NCBI RefSeq assembly: GCF_036898095.1
Contig: NC_090763.1
Location: 61,737,167 to 61,801,166 of the forward strand
From: Palaemon carinicauda
Lineage: Eukaryota; Arthropoda; Malacostraca; Decapoda; Palaemonidae
Direction of reading: 5' to 3'
DNA length: 64,000 bases
Shown piece after piece: positions 1 through 10,831 of this stretch. Numbering within the stretch: position 1 is the first letter of the stretch; each line of letters starts with the position of its first letter. The position numbers and the translations under genes are program-made. The notes beneath the pieces are model-generated. The model saw only the letters and a program-made list of their open reading frames with translations, ran no database searches and was not told the DNA's origin.

Positions 1-1980
1 AGCAAGCTTAGAAGGAGGGAAGGCAAAAGCCGTCTTCCCCAAACTCCTCCTGGTATCCAACCAGTCGCCTAGAAGACGTAAAGCCCTCTTAGAAGAGCGA
101 GAAATCACTAGCTTAGTAAAGGCTGGCTTGATAGCAGCTAAGCCTAGAGCAAACTCAGACGGAGGCGAACGAGGAGCAACAGCAACAAAGTGATCTGGAA
201 AAAGATCCTTGAAAATCATCATGATCTTCTTAAAATCCATCGAAGGAGGAACAGCCTTAGGTTCATCTACATCTGAAGGATTATCATCAGGATGAGGATC
301 AGCAACGTCCTCATCTGAAGGAGCTTCGTCCGATAACTGCTGAGTCTCAAGCAAGGGAGAGACCTGCCTTGGTGGCAATGCTTGACAAGCAGAGTCCAAA
401 CGCACCGGAGCATCAGTAGCAGTCCAGGACGCTACGTCATGTAACTGCTTAACAGACTGACTAGCAACAACAACAGGAGCGGGAGGACGCTCGACGTCAA
501 CTCGAGACTGCCTTGACTGCCTAGACTGAGCAGTCAAAACAACTCTTGACTGCGATGCTTGACGCTCAACGTCAAAACAAGTCAACTTCGCTGGTTGGCG
601 AACGTCCTGAACGTCAACAAGAGCATGCGGCAGTGGCTGAACGTCCACAAGCGGCTGAAAGTCAACACGGGACTGCATCGAGTGAGGCTCTACAAAACGT
701 GACTGACGTGACTTTGTAACGTCAACGTCAACAGGACGAGCAAAGGCTCGTTTGGGCGGCTGACGGCCAGGATCTCAATCAGCTAAGCGGCGAGGATCAT
801 CGTGAACCTTCTCAGCAGAATAGTCCTCCATAAGAGAGGCAAGCTTATTCTGCACGTCTTGCAGTACAACCCATTTAGGATCAACGGGAATGGGTGCGGT
901 AAGAGACGAGGGTAACGTCTGTGACTGCAAAACATTGCCTACACTAAGACTCTCGGAGCCTGTGTTACGCTTCTGTTTAGGCGGCGAGCAGTCTTCCGAT
1001 GACTGCACAGGGTCAGAGCTGTCCCAATGGCTACAACCAGGACGCTGGACCTGTCCTGAAGGGACTGACTTTTGCTTTAAGGGTCTCGAAACCTTGCTCC
1101 ACGGTTTCTTTCGCGATAAGCCTTCGGATGACGAGGAGAAAACCGTCTCGCTCGTCTTATGGTAGGGGCGGTCTTGACGAGACACGCCTGAAACCATAGA
1201 GAGAACGTTTGTTCGTTGGTTAAAGCCTCTCGAACCCATAAGTCCTACGACATTACTTCTCCCTGGGGCTTGGGAGCTTGCAAGAGGTCTCGGACTAGGC
1301 GAACGACAGGCACGAACAGACGAACCCTCTGTCGCAACACTGATAACACTTTGCGCACTAATCACTTTCTCCCCACGATTTTCTAATGTGGCACTCTGAC
1401 ACTTTAACTCTTTTACGTCCGCCATGAGTTGATTACGGTCCGTAGCTAACGACTCTACTCTCTCGCCCAAAGCTTGAATGGTACGTAACATATCCCGCAT
1501 TGATGGTTCCTGAGTGCTAGTAGAGGGTTCAGGCACAACTACTACTGGGGAAGGATTAGGTTCAGGGGCATGGGAGGAGGAAAATTCTAACGATCTAGAG
1601 GAACTTCTCCTCACCCTATCTCTCTCTAGCTTACGAGAATACTTGTCAAACTCAAGCCAATCGAATTCCGAAAGGCCCACGCACTCATCACACCGATCTC
1701 CTAATTGACAGGTTTTACCCCGACAATTAGAACACACAGTATGTGGGTCGAGAGAGGCCTTTGGAAGACGCTTATTACAATCCCTAGCATTACATTTACG
1801 AAATCTAGGAATTGGAGAAGGGTCAGCCATTTTGAAAAGTCAAAGAAAGTCCAAAAAACAATCCAAAGTCATCAACAATTAAATCTATCCAAAAAAGAGT
1901 TCAAGAGTTTAAGTTGAAGATAAAACACCTGCACTGCGAAAGCTCAAACCAAAAAGAAGTACTTCACCAAGACTGTTGAA
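1..1980 (-). mobile_element. DIRS-0, family 1 DIRS retrotransposon, first part (interrupted, resumes at 8541)
   Basis: This is the 5' portion of a DIRS-type element read on the minus strand: Gag coding sequence and the leader just upstream of its start codon. The sequence up to 1980 matches the leaders of DIRS-A, B and C (for example the shared 'acctgca' and 'gcgaaagctcaaa' stretches), then breaks off where DIRS-A begins. The rest of the leader and the 5' terminal repeat reappear at 8541-8760. The left side runs off the window, so RT and recombinase are not seen here. Confidence 0.85.
775..1830 (-). pseudogene. DIRS-0 Gag, N-terminal 351 codons
   Basis: The frame starts with MADPS and carries a Cys-rich N-terminal region: a C-x4-C pair near residues 14-19, then C-x2-C-x4-C-x5-C-x2-C at about residues 33-50. 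A basic Ser-rich stretch and a long low-complexity linker follow. It aligns through its length with the 810-residue Gag of DIRS-C. The frame stops at 775, while homologous Gag linker and C-terminal sequence continue down to position 1 in other frames, so the gene is broken. Gag of these elements is presumed to bind element RNA; that role is family knowledge and is not shown here. Confidence 0.75.
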
Positions 1981-1983
1981 AAA

Positions 1984-2279
1984 TGTTATTTTTATTAATA
2001 AAATAAATTTTTGAATATACTTACCCGGTGATCATATAAGCTGCAACTCTGTTGCTCGACAGAAAAACCTACGGTCAAAATACGCCAGCGATCGCTATGC
2101 AGGTGGGGGTGTACATCAACAGCGCCATCTGTCGAGCAGGTACTTAGTACTCCAAGTAAACAAAGAACCAATTTTCTCCTCGGTCCACTGGGTCTCTATT
2201 GGGGAGGAAGGGAGGGTCCTTTAATATATGATCACCGGGTAAGTATATTCAAAAATTTATTTTATTAATAAAAATAACA
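1984..2279 (-). repeat. DIRS-A 3' terminus: palindromic arms around the inverted terminal repeat
   Basis: An outer arm (1984-2038) and an inner arm (2225-2279) are perfect reverse complements over about 55 bp and enclose the inverted terminal repeat core (about 2036-2178). The core reappears inverted and identical at about 8370-8525. The outer arm includes the boxes 'gaatatacttacccggtga' and 'ttattaataaaat'. Such an arrangement could fold as a long hairpin. Confidence 0.85.
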
Positions 2280-2311
2280 TTTTTCAATATTAAACTTAGC
2301 CGGTGATCATA
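2226..2311 (-). repeat. DIRS-A internal complementary region (ICR)
   Basis: The first half (2226-2279) is complementary to the outer edge of the left terminus. The second half (2280-2311) is complementary to the outer edge of the right terminus, and includes 'tttttcaatattaaactt', the reverse complement of 8523-8540. In DIRS elements this region is thought to template the circle junction during replication. The copy-specific bases match this element's own ends. Confidence 0.85.
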
Positions 2312-2722
2312 AAAGCTGATTCACACCCAGGGGGGTGGGTAGAGACCAGCATTACATGTTTACATTATTATGAGCTAAGTATTTTGTATTTCATTTTAGC
2401 AGTTATTCAAAATAACAAACATAAAATAAATAAGTACCTGGTAAGGAAGTCGACTTGAACAATTACTCTGCCTTTTTAAGTACGTCTTCCTTACGGAGCC
2501 TCGCGATCCTCTTAGGATGCTGAGCGACCCCTAGGATCTGAAGTATCAAGGGTTGCAACCCATACAACAGGACCTCATCAAAACCTCTAATCTAGGCGCT
2601 TCTCAAGAAATGACTTTGACCACCCGCCAAATCAAGTAGGATGCGAAAGGCTTCTTAGCCTTCCGGACAACCCAAAAACAATAATAAAACATTTCAAGAG
2701 AAAGATTAAAAAGGTTATGGAA

Positions 2723-4004
2723 TTAGGGAATTGTAGTGGTTGAGCCCTCACCCACTACTGCACTCGTTGCTACGAATGGTCCCAGAGTGTAGCAGTTCTC
2801 GTAAAGAGACTGGACATTCTTAAGATAAAAAGACGCGAACACTGAATTGCTTTTCCAATAGGTTGCGTCGATTATACTTTGCAGAGATCTATTTTGTTTA
2901 AAGGCCACGGAAGTTGCGACAGCTCTAACTTCGTGTGTCCTTACCTTCAGCAAAGCTTGGTCTTCCTCATTCAGATGGGAATGAGCTTCTCGTATTAACA
3001 GTCTGATAAAAAAGGATAAAGCATTCTTTGACATAGGCAAAGATGGATTCTTAACTGAACACCATAAAGCTTCAGACGGGCCTCGTAAAGGTTTTTAAAT
3101 AGAACTTAAGAGCTCTTACAGGACATAAGACTCTTTCTAGTTCATTTCCAACCATACGATAAGTTTGGAATATCGAACGATATTGGTCAAGGCCGAGAAG
3201 GCAGCTCGTGTTTGGCTAGAAAACCAAGTTGTAGAACATGTAGCCGTTTCGGATGAGAATCCGATGTTCTTGCTGAAGGCATGAATCTCACTGACTCTTT
3301 TAGCTGAGGCTAAGCCTATCAGGAAAAGTCTTTAAGGTGAGATCTTTCAGGGAGGCTGATTGTAGCAGTTCGAACCTGTCTGACATAAGGAATCTTAGTA
3401 CCACGTCTAAATTCCAACCAGGTGTAACCAAACGACGCTCCTTCGTGGTCTAAAAAGACTTAAGGAGGTCCTGTAGATCTTTATTGTTGGAAAGATCTAA
3501 GCCTCTGTGACGGAAGACTGATGCCAACATGCTTCTGTAACCCTTGATAGTGGGAGCTGAAAGAGATCGTTCTTTCCTCAGATATAAGAGAAAGTCAGCT
3601 ATTTGAGTTACAGAGGTACTGGTCGAGGATACGGATACTGACTTGCACCAGTTTCGGAAGATTTCCCACTTCGATTGGTAGACTCTAAGGGTGGATGTTC
3701 TCCTTGCTCTAGCAATCGCTCTGGCTGCCTCCTTCGAAAAGCCTCTAGCTCTCGAGAGTCTTTCGATAGTCTGAAGGCAGTCAGACGAAGAGCGTGGAGG
3801 CCTTGGTGTACCTTCTTTACGCGTGGCTGACGTAGAAGGTCCACCCTTAGGGGAATTGTTCTGGGAACGTCTACTAGCCATCGAAGTACCTCGGTGAGCC
3901 ATTCTCTCGCGGGCCAGAGGGAAGCAACTAGCGTCAACCTTGTCCCTTCGTGAGAGGCGAACTTCTGCAGTACCTTGTTGACAATCTTGAACGAGGGAAT
4001 GCAT
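2723..4004 (-). pseudogene. DIRS-A tyrosine recombinase remnant
   Basis: Two open pieces (2723-3040 and 3450-4004) align with the intact recombinase frame of DIRS-B. The C-terminal piece keeps the H-x-x-R box (HEVR) and the catalytic tyrosine context (FASFY). The N-terminal piece keeps the SAM-like DNA-binding start (RVYQSKWEIFRNWCKS). Several small deletions relative to B, near 3095, 3157 and 3450 and a single base near 3993, break the frame, so no full enzyme can be made. The tail ends in GPFVATSAVVGE, equivalent to that of B and C. Confidence 0.8.
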
Positions 4005-4815
4005 ATAGATCTAGATGTGACCAATCTAGTAGAAAGGCATCTATATGAACTGCTGCTGGGTCCGGGATTGGTGAGCAAAATATTGTGAGCCTCTTGGTCA
4101 TCGAGGTTGCGAAGAGATCTATGGTTGGCTGGCCCCAGGTGGCCCAAAGTCTCTTGCATACATCCTTGTGGAGGGTCCATTCTGTTGGAATTATTTGTCC
4201 CTTCCGACTGAGACAATCTGCCATGACATTCAAGTTGCCTTGGATGAACCTCGTTACTAGTGATATGTCTAGACCTTTTGACCAGGTGAGGAGGTCCCTT
4301 GCGATCTCGTACAATGTCAGAGAGTAGGTCCCTCCTTGCTTGGAGATGTACGCCAAAGCCGTGGTGTTGTCCGAGTTCACCTCCACCACTTTGCCTTGAA
4401 GGAGAGACCTGAAGCTTTTCCAGGTCAGACGTACTGCCAGTAGCTCCTTGCAGTTGAAATGCATTGTCCTTTGACTCGAGTTCCATAATCCTGAGCATTC
4501 CCTACCGTCTAATGTCGCACCCCAGCCTACGTCCGATGCGTCCGAGAAGAGAACGTGGTTGGGAGTCTGCACAGTCAGGGGAAGACCCTCTCTAAGGTTG
4601 ATATAGTCCTTTCACCAAGTCAGACAAGACTTTATCTTTCCGGAAACCGGGATCGAGACCGCTTCTAGCGTCTTGTCCTTTTTCCAGTGAAAAGCTAGAT
4701 GGTACACAAGAGGACGGAGGTGTAGTCTTCCTAGTGACACAAATTGATCCACGGATGACAGTGTCCCTACCAGACTCATCCACAGCCTGACTGGGCAGCG
4801 TTCCTTCTTCAGCAT
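3934..4815 (-). pseudogene. DIRS-A RNase H and RT thumb remnant
   Basis: The frame at 3934-4572 contains RNase H motifs: FSDASDVGWG, the Glu of NCKELLAV, and NSDNTTALAY. These are followed by a conserved region containing TIDLFATSMT. The preceding piece, 4612-4815, is the RT thumb/connection. A stop and frame change separate the two near 4610. A one-base deletion near 3993 carries the recombinase frame into this one. The RT fingers and palm are missing upstream because the element jumps to Gag linker at about 4820. Confidence 0.75.
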
Positions 4816-4819
4816 CTTC

Positions 4820-7150
4820 TGGATGGATAGCAGGGCTGGGGGTTGATCGTCTTGTTCAGCAACGTCCTCATCAGAGGGTTCCTCATCCGAAACTGATGAG
4901 GAAACGGCAACGGAGTGGGCAACGTCTGACTCGCTGAATCCAGTCGCACTGGTGGATGCGTGACGGAGCCGGACGCAATATCATGGCACTGCTGCACAGT
5001 CTGTGAACTGTCAACAACCATGGGTGCGCGAGGAAGTACAGCGTCAACCCGAAACTGTCTAGACTGTCTGGGTTGTGCAGTCAACACCCTACCGGGTTGC
5101 TGAGGTTGACGCACTGCGTCACAACAAGTCACCTCTGCTGGTTGTTGAACGTCTTCCTAGTGACACACTGAACGTCAACAACCACCTCCGAGCGTCGCTT
5201 AACGTCAACGTGCGACTGGCAACCCACACTGGGTCGCATCGGTGGAGGAACCACCTCAACTGGCAGACGCGAGTAGGTTACCTCAGCGTCAACAGGGCGC
5301 ACAACCGACCGGTTGGAAGGTTGTTGGCCAGAAGGAGGAACCACCTCAACTGGCAGACGCGAGTAGGTTACCTCAGCGTCAACAGGACGCACAACCAACC
5401 GGTTGGAAGGTTGTTGGCCAGAAGGTTCTTCTCCGCATTTAAGTCCTCTATCAAGGACACAAGCTTGGACTGCATGTCTTGCAGCAAAGCCCATTTAGGG
5501 TCTACGGGAGCAGGTGTGGCAACAGACGGGGTTAGCGACTGAGGCGGAACCATTTACCATCCCTAAAAGCCTTGTTATGTGTGACATAATAGTACAGCAA
5601 AACTTCAAAGGCTCGACAAAAGTTGAGAAGTTGACCTGTAAACAACTTGGAGCGTCTCCTGGCTAGGCGCCAAGGCAAGTCTACCAGAATTGAGAAGTCT
5701 ATCTGGGCAGAGGCATGAACTCCCAAGCCGAGAACTTCTCTCGTGTCCTATCAGACTCTCGCTCTATAAGCCAGTTTAAAAGAAGGGAAATCAAAGGCTG
5801 TATCCCCCAAACTCCTCCTGGTGCAAAAACCAGTCGCCTAGCCAACGTAACGCTCTCTAGGAGAGCGAGAGAGCACTAGCTTAACAACAAACGGCTTCGA
5901 AGTAGCTAGGCCTAGTGTAAGTTCTGACGTTTAGGCGAACGAGGAGCAGCAGTTACAAGATCCGGACGAAGATCCTTAAAAAATCATCATGATTTAATTA
6001 AAGTCCATAGGAGGCTAAGCAGCTTAAGGCTCCTCTCCAAATGACAGAGTCCTCAAAGGAATATCAGTAGGAGGGAGAACAGCACTTTCTCATCTACAGG
6101 AACCTTGTCCGATAAAAGCTAGGTTATCTCAGTGAGTCTCTCACTGGTGCAATAGTAGCAGACCAGAAGGCAACGTCATGTAACTGCTTGACAGTCTGTG
6201 AACTCTCAACAACTGAACTGTCAACCACAACAGGTGCGTGAGGACATACAGCACTGGTGCATTAGTAGCAGACCAGAAGGCAACGTCATGTAACTGCTTG
6301 ACAGTCTGTGAACTGTCAACAACTGAACTGTCAACCACAACAGGTGCGTGAGGACATACAGTGTTCACTCGAGACTGCTTTGACTGTCTATACTGAGCAG
6401 TCAAAACAACTCTAGAATGCGGAGGTTGACGCACCGCGTCAAAACAAAACAACTTAGACTGTTGTTGTACCTCGCGAACGTCAACGGAAGGTTCCGTGCG
6501 TTACTGAACGTCAACATGCGGCTGGCAGGGTACACTGGAACGCATGGGTGGCGGGACTCTCTCAGCTGGAGTGCGGCAGAAGGTTGCCTCAGCGTCCACA
6601 GGACGCACAACCGTGTTGGTTGTAGGCTAAAGGTTGTAGTGTCAACCTTCTCCGCACGAAAGTCCCGCATCAATGACGTTAACTGAGACTGCATGGTCTG
6701 CAGCACAGACCACTTAGGGTCTACAGGAGCAGGTGCGGCAACAGACGGTGTGACTGCCTGATGCGGTACCGCTTTGCCTCTCTTAGGAGGTGAGCAGTCG
6801 TCGGAAGACTGCAGCGAGTCCGAACTGACCCAGTGGCTACAACTGGGCCGTTGGACTTGCGCGGAAGGGACCGACTTGCGCTTAATAAGCTGCGAGACCT
6901 TGGTCCATGGTTTCTTACGAGAAACCTCTTCCGCAGACGAGAAATAAATGGGCTCTCTCGTCTTTGTGTGGGTGGGGCGATCTTGGGTAGATACGCCCGA
7001 AACCACGGAGGGAAACGTCTGTTCATTGATCAAGGCCTGACGAACCCATAAGTCGTTCGACATTACTTCTCCCCTGGGCTTGGGAGCTTGCAAGAGGTCC
7101 CGGACTAGGTGAACGACAGGCACGAACAGACGAACCCTCGGACGCAACAC
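4820..7150 (-). pseudogene. DIRS-A rearranged Gag region (two linker copies around a Gag C-terminal piece)
   Basis: Read 5' to 3' on the minus strand, the order is Gag linker (7150-6141), Gag C-terminal half (about 6140-5555) and a second Gag linker (about 5550-4835), which runs directly into the RT thumb. DIRS-C has only linker, C-terminal half, then RT. The same order and joints are found in DIRS-B, so the rearrangement predates both insertions. Copy-specific tandem duplications are a 90-bp unit (5244-5333 and 5334-5423) and a 110-bp unit (6143-6252 and 6253-6362). Confidence 0.7.
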
Positions 7151-8170
7151 TGTAACACTTTGCGCATATCACTTTATCACTTCGATTTTCTGTTTTGCAC
7201 TTATTACACTGAAATCGAAACTTTTACTGATTTCTACCTGAAACACGCAATTCCACCCTTCATTAAAAGGTAGTAATTGCGAAATCAGTCATATAATGCA
7301 GCTATTAATACTAGCAAAAAACAGAAAACATATATAAAGATAAAAAATTCAGTGGCTGGGAAAGAGACTAAACACTCGTTCAAATAAACTACGTTTACAA
7401 TCTCTCACCGCACATAGCCTGGGGACAAGAATAAAACCCTAGAAACGTTTTACCTTCTACCCCGTACAGCGACTAGGGAGGAGAGTAACACGAGAAAAAC
7501 GTTACCCGCTTGAACGGAACGTTTTCTCTCCTCTCTCTCCCTCCGTCTCTATCTCTCTCTCTCTTTCTCTATTGATTTCGCACCTAAGAGAAGAGCCCAA
7601 TTATATATCGTCAAAAAAACATGTTATTTGACTAAAGGAAAAAACTGAAAGGTTTTCCAAAAAAAAATTCCTTTAAATTAGAATTTAAAACATTTAAGCT
7701 AAGAAAGAATGAACAAAACGTCAGAATCGATTTACTCTTACTGCAACGTGAAACCGTGATACACTCTCTCTCTATCGTAACGATAGAGCGCATGTTGAAC
7801 GTCCTGAACGTCAACAACTGCGTAGCATAAAAAACTAAACGTTAGTTCATCTTTGAAAACAGTACGAAGACTATCAAAGAAATTCTTTCATAAAACATTA
7901 AATTTAAAAAGTTTTATATTCTTTAAAGGCTAAATACGATATAACGGGCTCAACGTTGATTAACTTTGGTTCCAAGTTAGGACCGCCTACTATCAGGAAA
8001 GGTCGCATATAAACAAAACATAAAAATTATCTTTATATGTTTATAATAAATGGAAAGTTAATCGAAGAGGCCTAATAAAGGCGGAGAGATATAAAATATA
8101 GATCTATAACGTGTTAAGTAAAATTACTAAAAACCTAAACACACTTCCGTCTAAGGGAAGGGTCGGCCAT
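7151..8170 (-). other. Non-coding block replacing the Gag Cys-rich region in DIRS-A
   Basis: In DIRS-C the Gag start codon is followed by about 400 bp of coding sequence for the Cys-rich domain. In A the matching start (ATG at 8168-8170, reading MADPS) is followed after a few codons by about 1 kb of AT-rich sequence with pyrimidine tracts and many stops. Gag similarity resumes near 7150. DIRS-B has the same block at about 16950-17930. It could be an acquired intron or a replaced segment. Near 7200 a short Cys-containing frame (CNKCKTENRSDKVICAKC) precedes the Gag linker. Confidence 0.55.
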
Positions 8171-8369
8171 TTAAAAGTGAAAGAGAGTCCATACTCTCTT
8201 TGTCACCATAATTAAATCTATCCAAAACGAGTTCAAGTTTTGAGATGAAGATAAAACACCTGCATAGCGAAAGCTCAAAACTAGAATAGTGTACTTCACC
8301 AAATAGTTGTGAAAACAAATCCAGTTAGTAACAGCGTATTAGTAGGTCTTGCCGGTAGCCCGACAGAGA

Positions 8370-8540
8370 GAAAATTGGTTCTTTGTTTACTTGGAGTACT
8401 AAGTACCTGCTCGACAGATGGCGCTGTTGATGTACACCCCCACCTGCATAGCGATCGCTGGCGTATTTTGACCGTAGGTTTTTCTGTCGAGCAACAGAGT
8501 TGCAGCTTATATGATCACCGGCTAAGTTTAATATTGAAAA
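8370..8540 (-). repeat. DIRS-A 5' inverted terminal repeat
   Basis: This is the inverted copy of the core at 2036-2178, with no mismatch seen over about 145 bp. It ends in 'ccggctaagtttaatattg' at the border. The outermost bases differ from the left end and instead match the second half of the ICR at 2280-2311. Confidence 0.85.
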
Positions 8541-8760
8541 ACTCCAGGTTAACAGCCAGTAATGGAACAACTTGTCGATCAGACCGACAGAGAAGAACTG
8601 GAGCTGTTTACATGTATATGCGGTATCTGGCCGATAGTTGGCGCTGGTGGGCACACCCGCAACCTTCATAGCGATCGCTCGCGAGTTTTTGTGTTTTTCT
8701 GTCGAGCCGCCGGAGACGTCAGCTATTATATATTCACCGGCTAAGTTAAATATTTAAAAA
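8541..8760 (-). mobile_element. DIRS-0, second part: leader remainder and 5' terminal repeat
   Basis: From 8541 the sequence resumes the DIRS leader at the point where it was cut at 1980: 'actccaggttaacagc' corresponds to 'actccagtttagcaacagc' of DIRS-B. It then gives a diverged terminal repeat ending 'caccggctaagttaaat' before unique sequence. Its terminal repeat differs at many positions from those of A, B and C, so DIRS-0 belongs to a distinct or older subfamily. Confidence 0.8.
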
Positions 8761-8984
8761 ACTATCATCTATTAATTTACAAATACTGTGGAAAAGCAAT
8801 AAAATGAAAAGCTAATTCAACAGTTCCAGGATTAAGTATATACATACAATGAAGTAAATAATTTTGAATCTTCTTGAAATAAATGGTGGGTTAAAATACC
8901 CTATGAAAAAAAAAAAAAATGGCAATTATTCCAACACAATGTCTAAAATATTTAAAAATCTCTAAAACATCAAGTACATACATA

Positions 8985-9205
8985 AATATACCAAGGCCCT
9001 TCCCCCAATTTTGGGGAGTAGCCGACATCAACAAAGAAACAAAAACAAAAAGGGGACCTCTACTCTCTACGTTCCTCCCAGCCTAACAAGGGACTCAACC
9101 GAGTTCAGCTGGTACTGCTAGGGTGCCACAGCCCACCCTCCCACATTATCCACCACAGATGAAGCTTCATAATGCTGAATCCCCTACTGCTGCTACCTCC
9201 GCGCT
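8985..9205 (-). mobile_element. 5'-truncated LINE tail, copy 1
   Basis: Reverse-complement similarity to 52440-52690 and to 21497-21700 over the 3' untranslated end of a LINE. Shared blocks are 'gcagtaggggattcagc', 'gggtgggctgtgg', 'gatgtcggct' and 'aaaattgggggaag', with a tail of short ATGT repeats. It holds no coding sequence. It lies only about 35 bp downstream of the splice donor of the exon at 9241-9440, in the next intron of the host gene. Confidence 0.8.
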
Positions 9206-9240
9206 CAGACAAAAAATAAGAATAAACTTTGAATCCTTAC

Positions 9241-9440
9241 CTTGTCCCCCTTCCTTTACTGGGGTTGATTCTCCCCCATCATCTGAATGCTCCGGTGATT
9301 TCTCCTGGTTTCTTGCCCTTAAGTGTATACTAGAGGAGGAATCAGGGGGAGAAACAACACGGAAACTTCTAGTTCTCCCTTTAGCCCGCCTTTGTCTTGA
9401 GTGCTTTGACATTTTATCAGTTTTCTTACCAACTTGGATC
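9241..9440 (-). CDS. BTB-protein gene, fourth visible coding exon (post-BTB basic/acidic linker)
   Basis: A 200-bp exon bounded by an acceptor 'atattttcag' and a donor CAAG/gtaagg. It enters with phase 2 (AG from the previous exon plus G gives Arg) and leaves with phase 1. It encodes IQVGKKTDKMSKHSRQRRAK near its start, a basic stretch that could be a nuclear localisation signal. An acidic Ser-rich segment (PEHSDDGGESTPVKEGGQG) follows. Phase and splice signals fit the 10679-10831 exon exactly. No further exon is recognised to the left within the window, so the gene continues outside. No domain is recognised in this exon itself. Confidence 0.75.
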
Positions 9441-9490
9441 CTGAAAATATAAAATTGAAAGGTTTGCATAGGTACAAAATATGATTTTCC

Positions 9491-9798
9491 TTAACCCTTT
9501 TACCCCCAGGCTACTTGGAAATTTCCAACCCTTAACCCCCAGGGCTTATTTTTTTTCAAGCATATTTTGCAGTATATTTTTTTTAAATTGCTCTAACAGC
9601 CTTAATTTTTGTCATAGAGAGGTCAGGTTGGTCTCATTCTCTTGGAAAATGTCTGAAGTTTCTCAAAATATTATCAAAAATATGCAAAAAAAAATTTAAA
9701 TAGCATTTTTTTGCAAGGACGTACCGGTACGTCCATGGGGGTAAAGGGATGAGTTTTGTGAAACGTACCAGTACGTCCTTTGGAGGTAAAAGGGTTAA
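9491..9798. mobile_element. piggyBac-like MITE with TTAA target duplication
   Basis: The 308-bp element starts TTAACCCTTTTACCCCCA and ends in the near-inverse TGGAGGTAAAAGGGTTAA. It is thus TTAA followed by inverted repeats beginning CCC, the signature of piggyBac-type elements. There is no transposase frame. An 18-bp perfect palindrome (GGACGTACCGGTACGTCC) lies at about 9717-9734, with a related half-site near 9765. It lies in the intron between the host exons at 9440 and 10679. Confidence 0.75.
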
Positions 9799-10678
9799 TA
9801 GAGGATCTTTCACCTTAAATTCTAAGATAAGCTCCATTGCCACCATAAAAAGGTTATATCCAACACAAAACTAAGTTTTTAAAATATTCATATGGGAACA
9901 AAAATCACATGCATTATTCTTCAAAGTAATCAGACAGCTAAGATTCTTAAATCAATTCAACATTAGTTGAAAACGACCTTAAAATTTCTGACACCTTTTA
10001 CGTTGTTGTCCTGGATGCTTTAGGATATGATTAACTCTTGTAAACAAAATAAGTTTTTAAACTAAATACAGCAATGTAATCTGCTCTCAATTATTATATA
10101 CGACTCCTTGTTAGAATAAGCAAATAATTTCATTTTAATATTTTGCAAATACCAGTAATTTACTTTATTAGTGTAATTCCTTCTATTTAAATTCTAACCG
10201 AGATTGTTGTTATCTTTTACTAACCATTAAGCTGTTAATTATTTGTGAAAGGAGTAACAGCTTTAGTATAAATCATATTCTTGCTGGAGTTTTTCGTCTC
10301 TCTCCCTCAAGCAAATAATGGTCCTTACATTCCAGGGAGATAGAGATAAAGTATTAAGATAAATAATAACAGCTATAACCGAAATGTTTGAAAACTATGA
10401 TATTCTATAATTAATTGGTGCTGATATAACTTGCATTAGTAATTCATATTGAATGCGTCAAAAATAATTCTTTGTTATTGTCGATATAAATGTTCGATTT
10501 AATAGCCGAGATTTATGATTTCACCTGAATCTGTGTTCGCATCTCCGAGTGTTTGTAAGTTGAGGACCTTCGAGTAATGAGCGAATGATGCTTTACATCT
10601 GTTCTGGATTGTACAAAATCAGTGTGATTAACTTACACATATTTGCATTCACGTATATTCTTCGAGAAAATACTTTAC

Positions 10679-10831
10679 CTTGAACTGTATGGTCTGTTAC
10701 ATCTAAGATGTGGGAAGCGTCGATTCATGAGCTGCGTTAAAAGCGACACCTGAAGTTTTTGTGATGCAATATAGATCGCTGATAATTTTTTTTCAGATCC
10801 CCGAACATCAAGGCGTCCACTATAAACAAAC
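10679..10831 (-). CDS. BTB-protein gene, third visible coding exon (second half of BTB domain)
   Basis: A 153-bp exon found by reading splice signals on the minus strand: acceptor 'ttttacag' before GTTTGTTTATAG and donor TTCAAG/gtaaag. It enters and leaves in phase 2. It encodes FVYSGRLDVRGSEKKLSAIY followed by IASQKLQVSLLTQLMNRRFP, the classic end of a BTB/POZ fold: the F-x-Y-[ST]-G-x-L box, then the helices with A-x-x-L. Joined to the 33845 exon it completes 'VEPILRFVYSGRL', so the two exons form one domain across a 23 kb intron. BTB domains mediate dimerisation and partner binding in chromatin and centrosomal proteins. Confidence 0.85.

Larger units (their letters stand above)
1981..8540 (-). 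mobile_element. DIRS-A, rearranged non-autonomous family 1 DIRS element
   Basis: The boundaries come from the terminal repeats and from continuity of DIRS-0 on both sides. The element is about 6.56 kb, read right to left: 5' terminal repeat, leader, rearranged Gag pieces, RNase H, tyrosine recombinase remnants, internal complementary region, 3' terminal repeat. The RT palm with its YLDD box is absent. The two terminal repeats are identical over about 145 bp, although the coding frames contain several frameshifts. There is no target duplication, as expected for tyrosine-recombinase integration. It sits inside the leader of DIRS-0. Confidence 0.9.

Noticed and set aside
9123..9452. Plus-strand 109-codon frame across the 9241-9440 exon
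   Set aside because: It is the antisense shadow of the exon plus the LINE tail. The minus strand has the splice sites and the correct phase.
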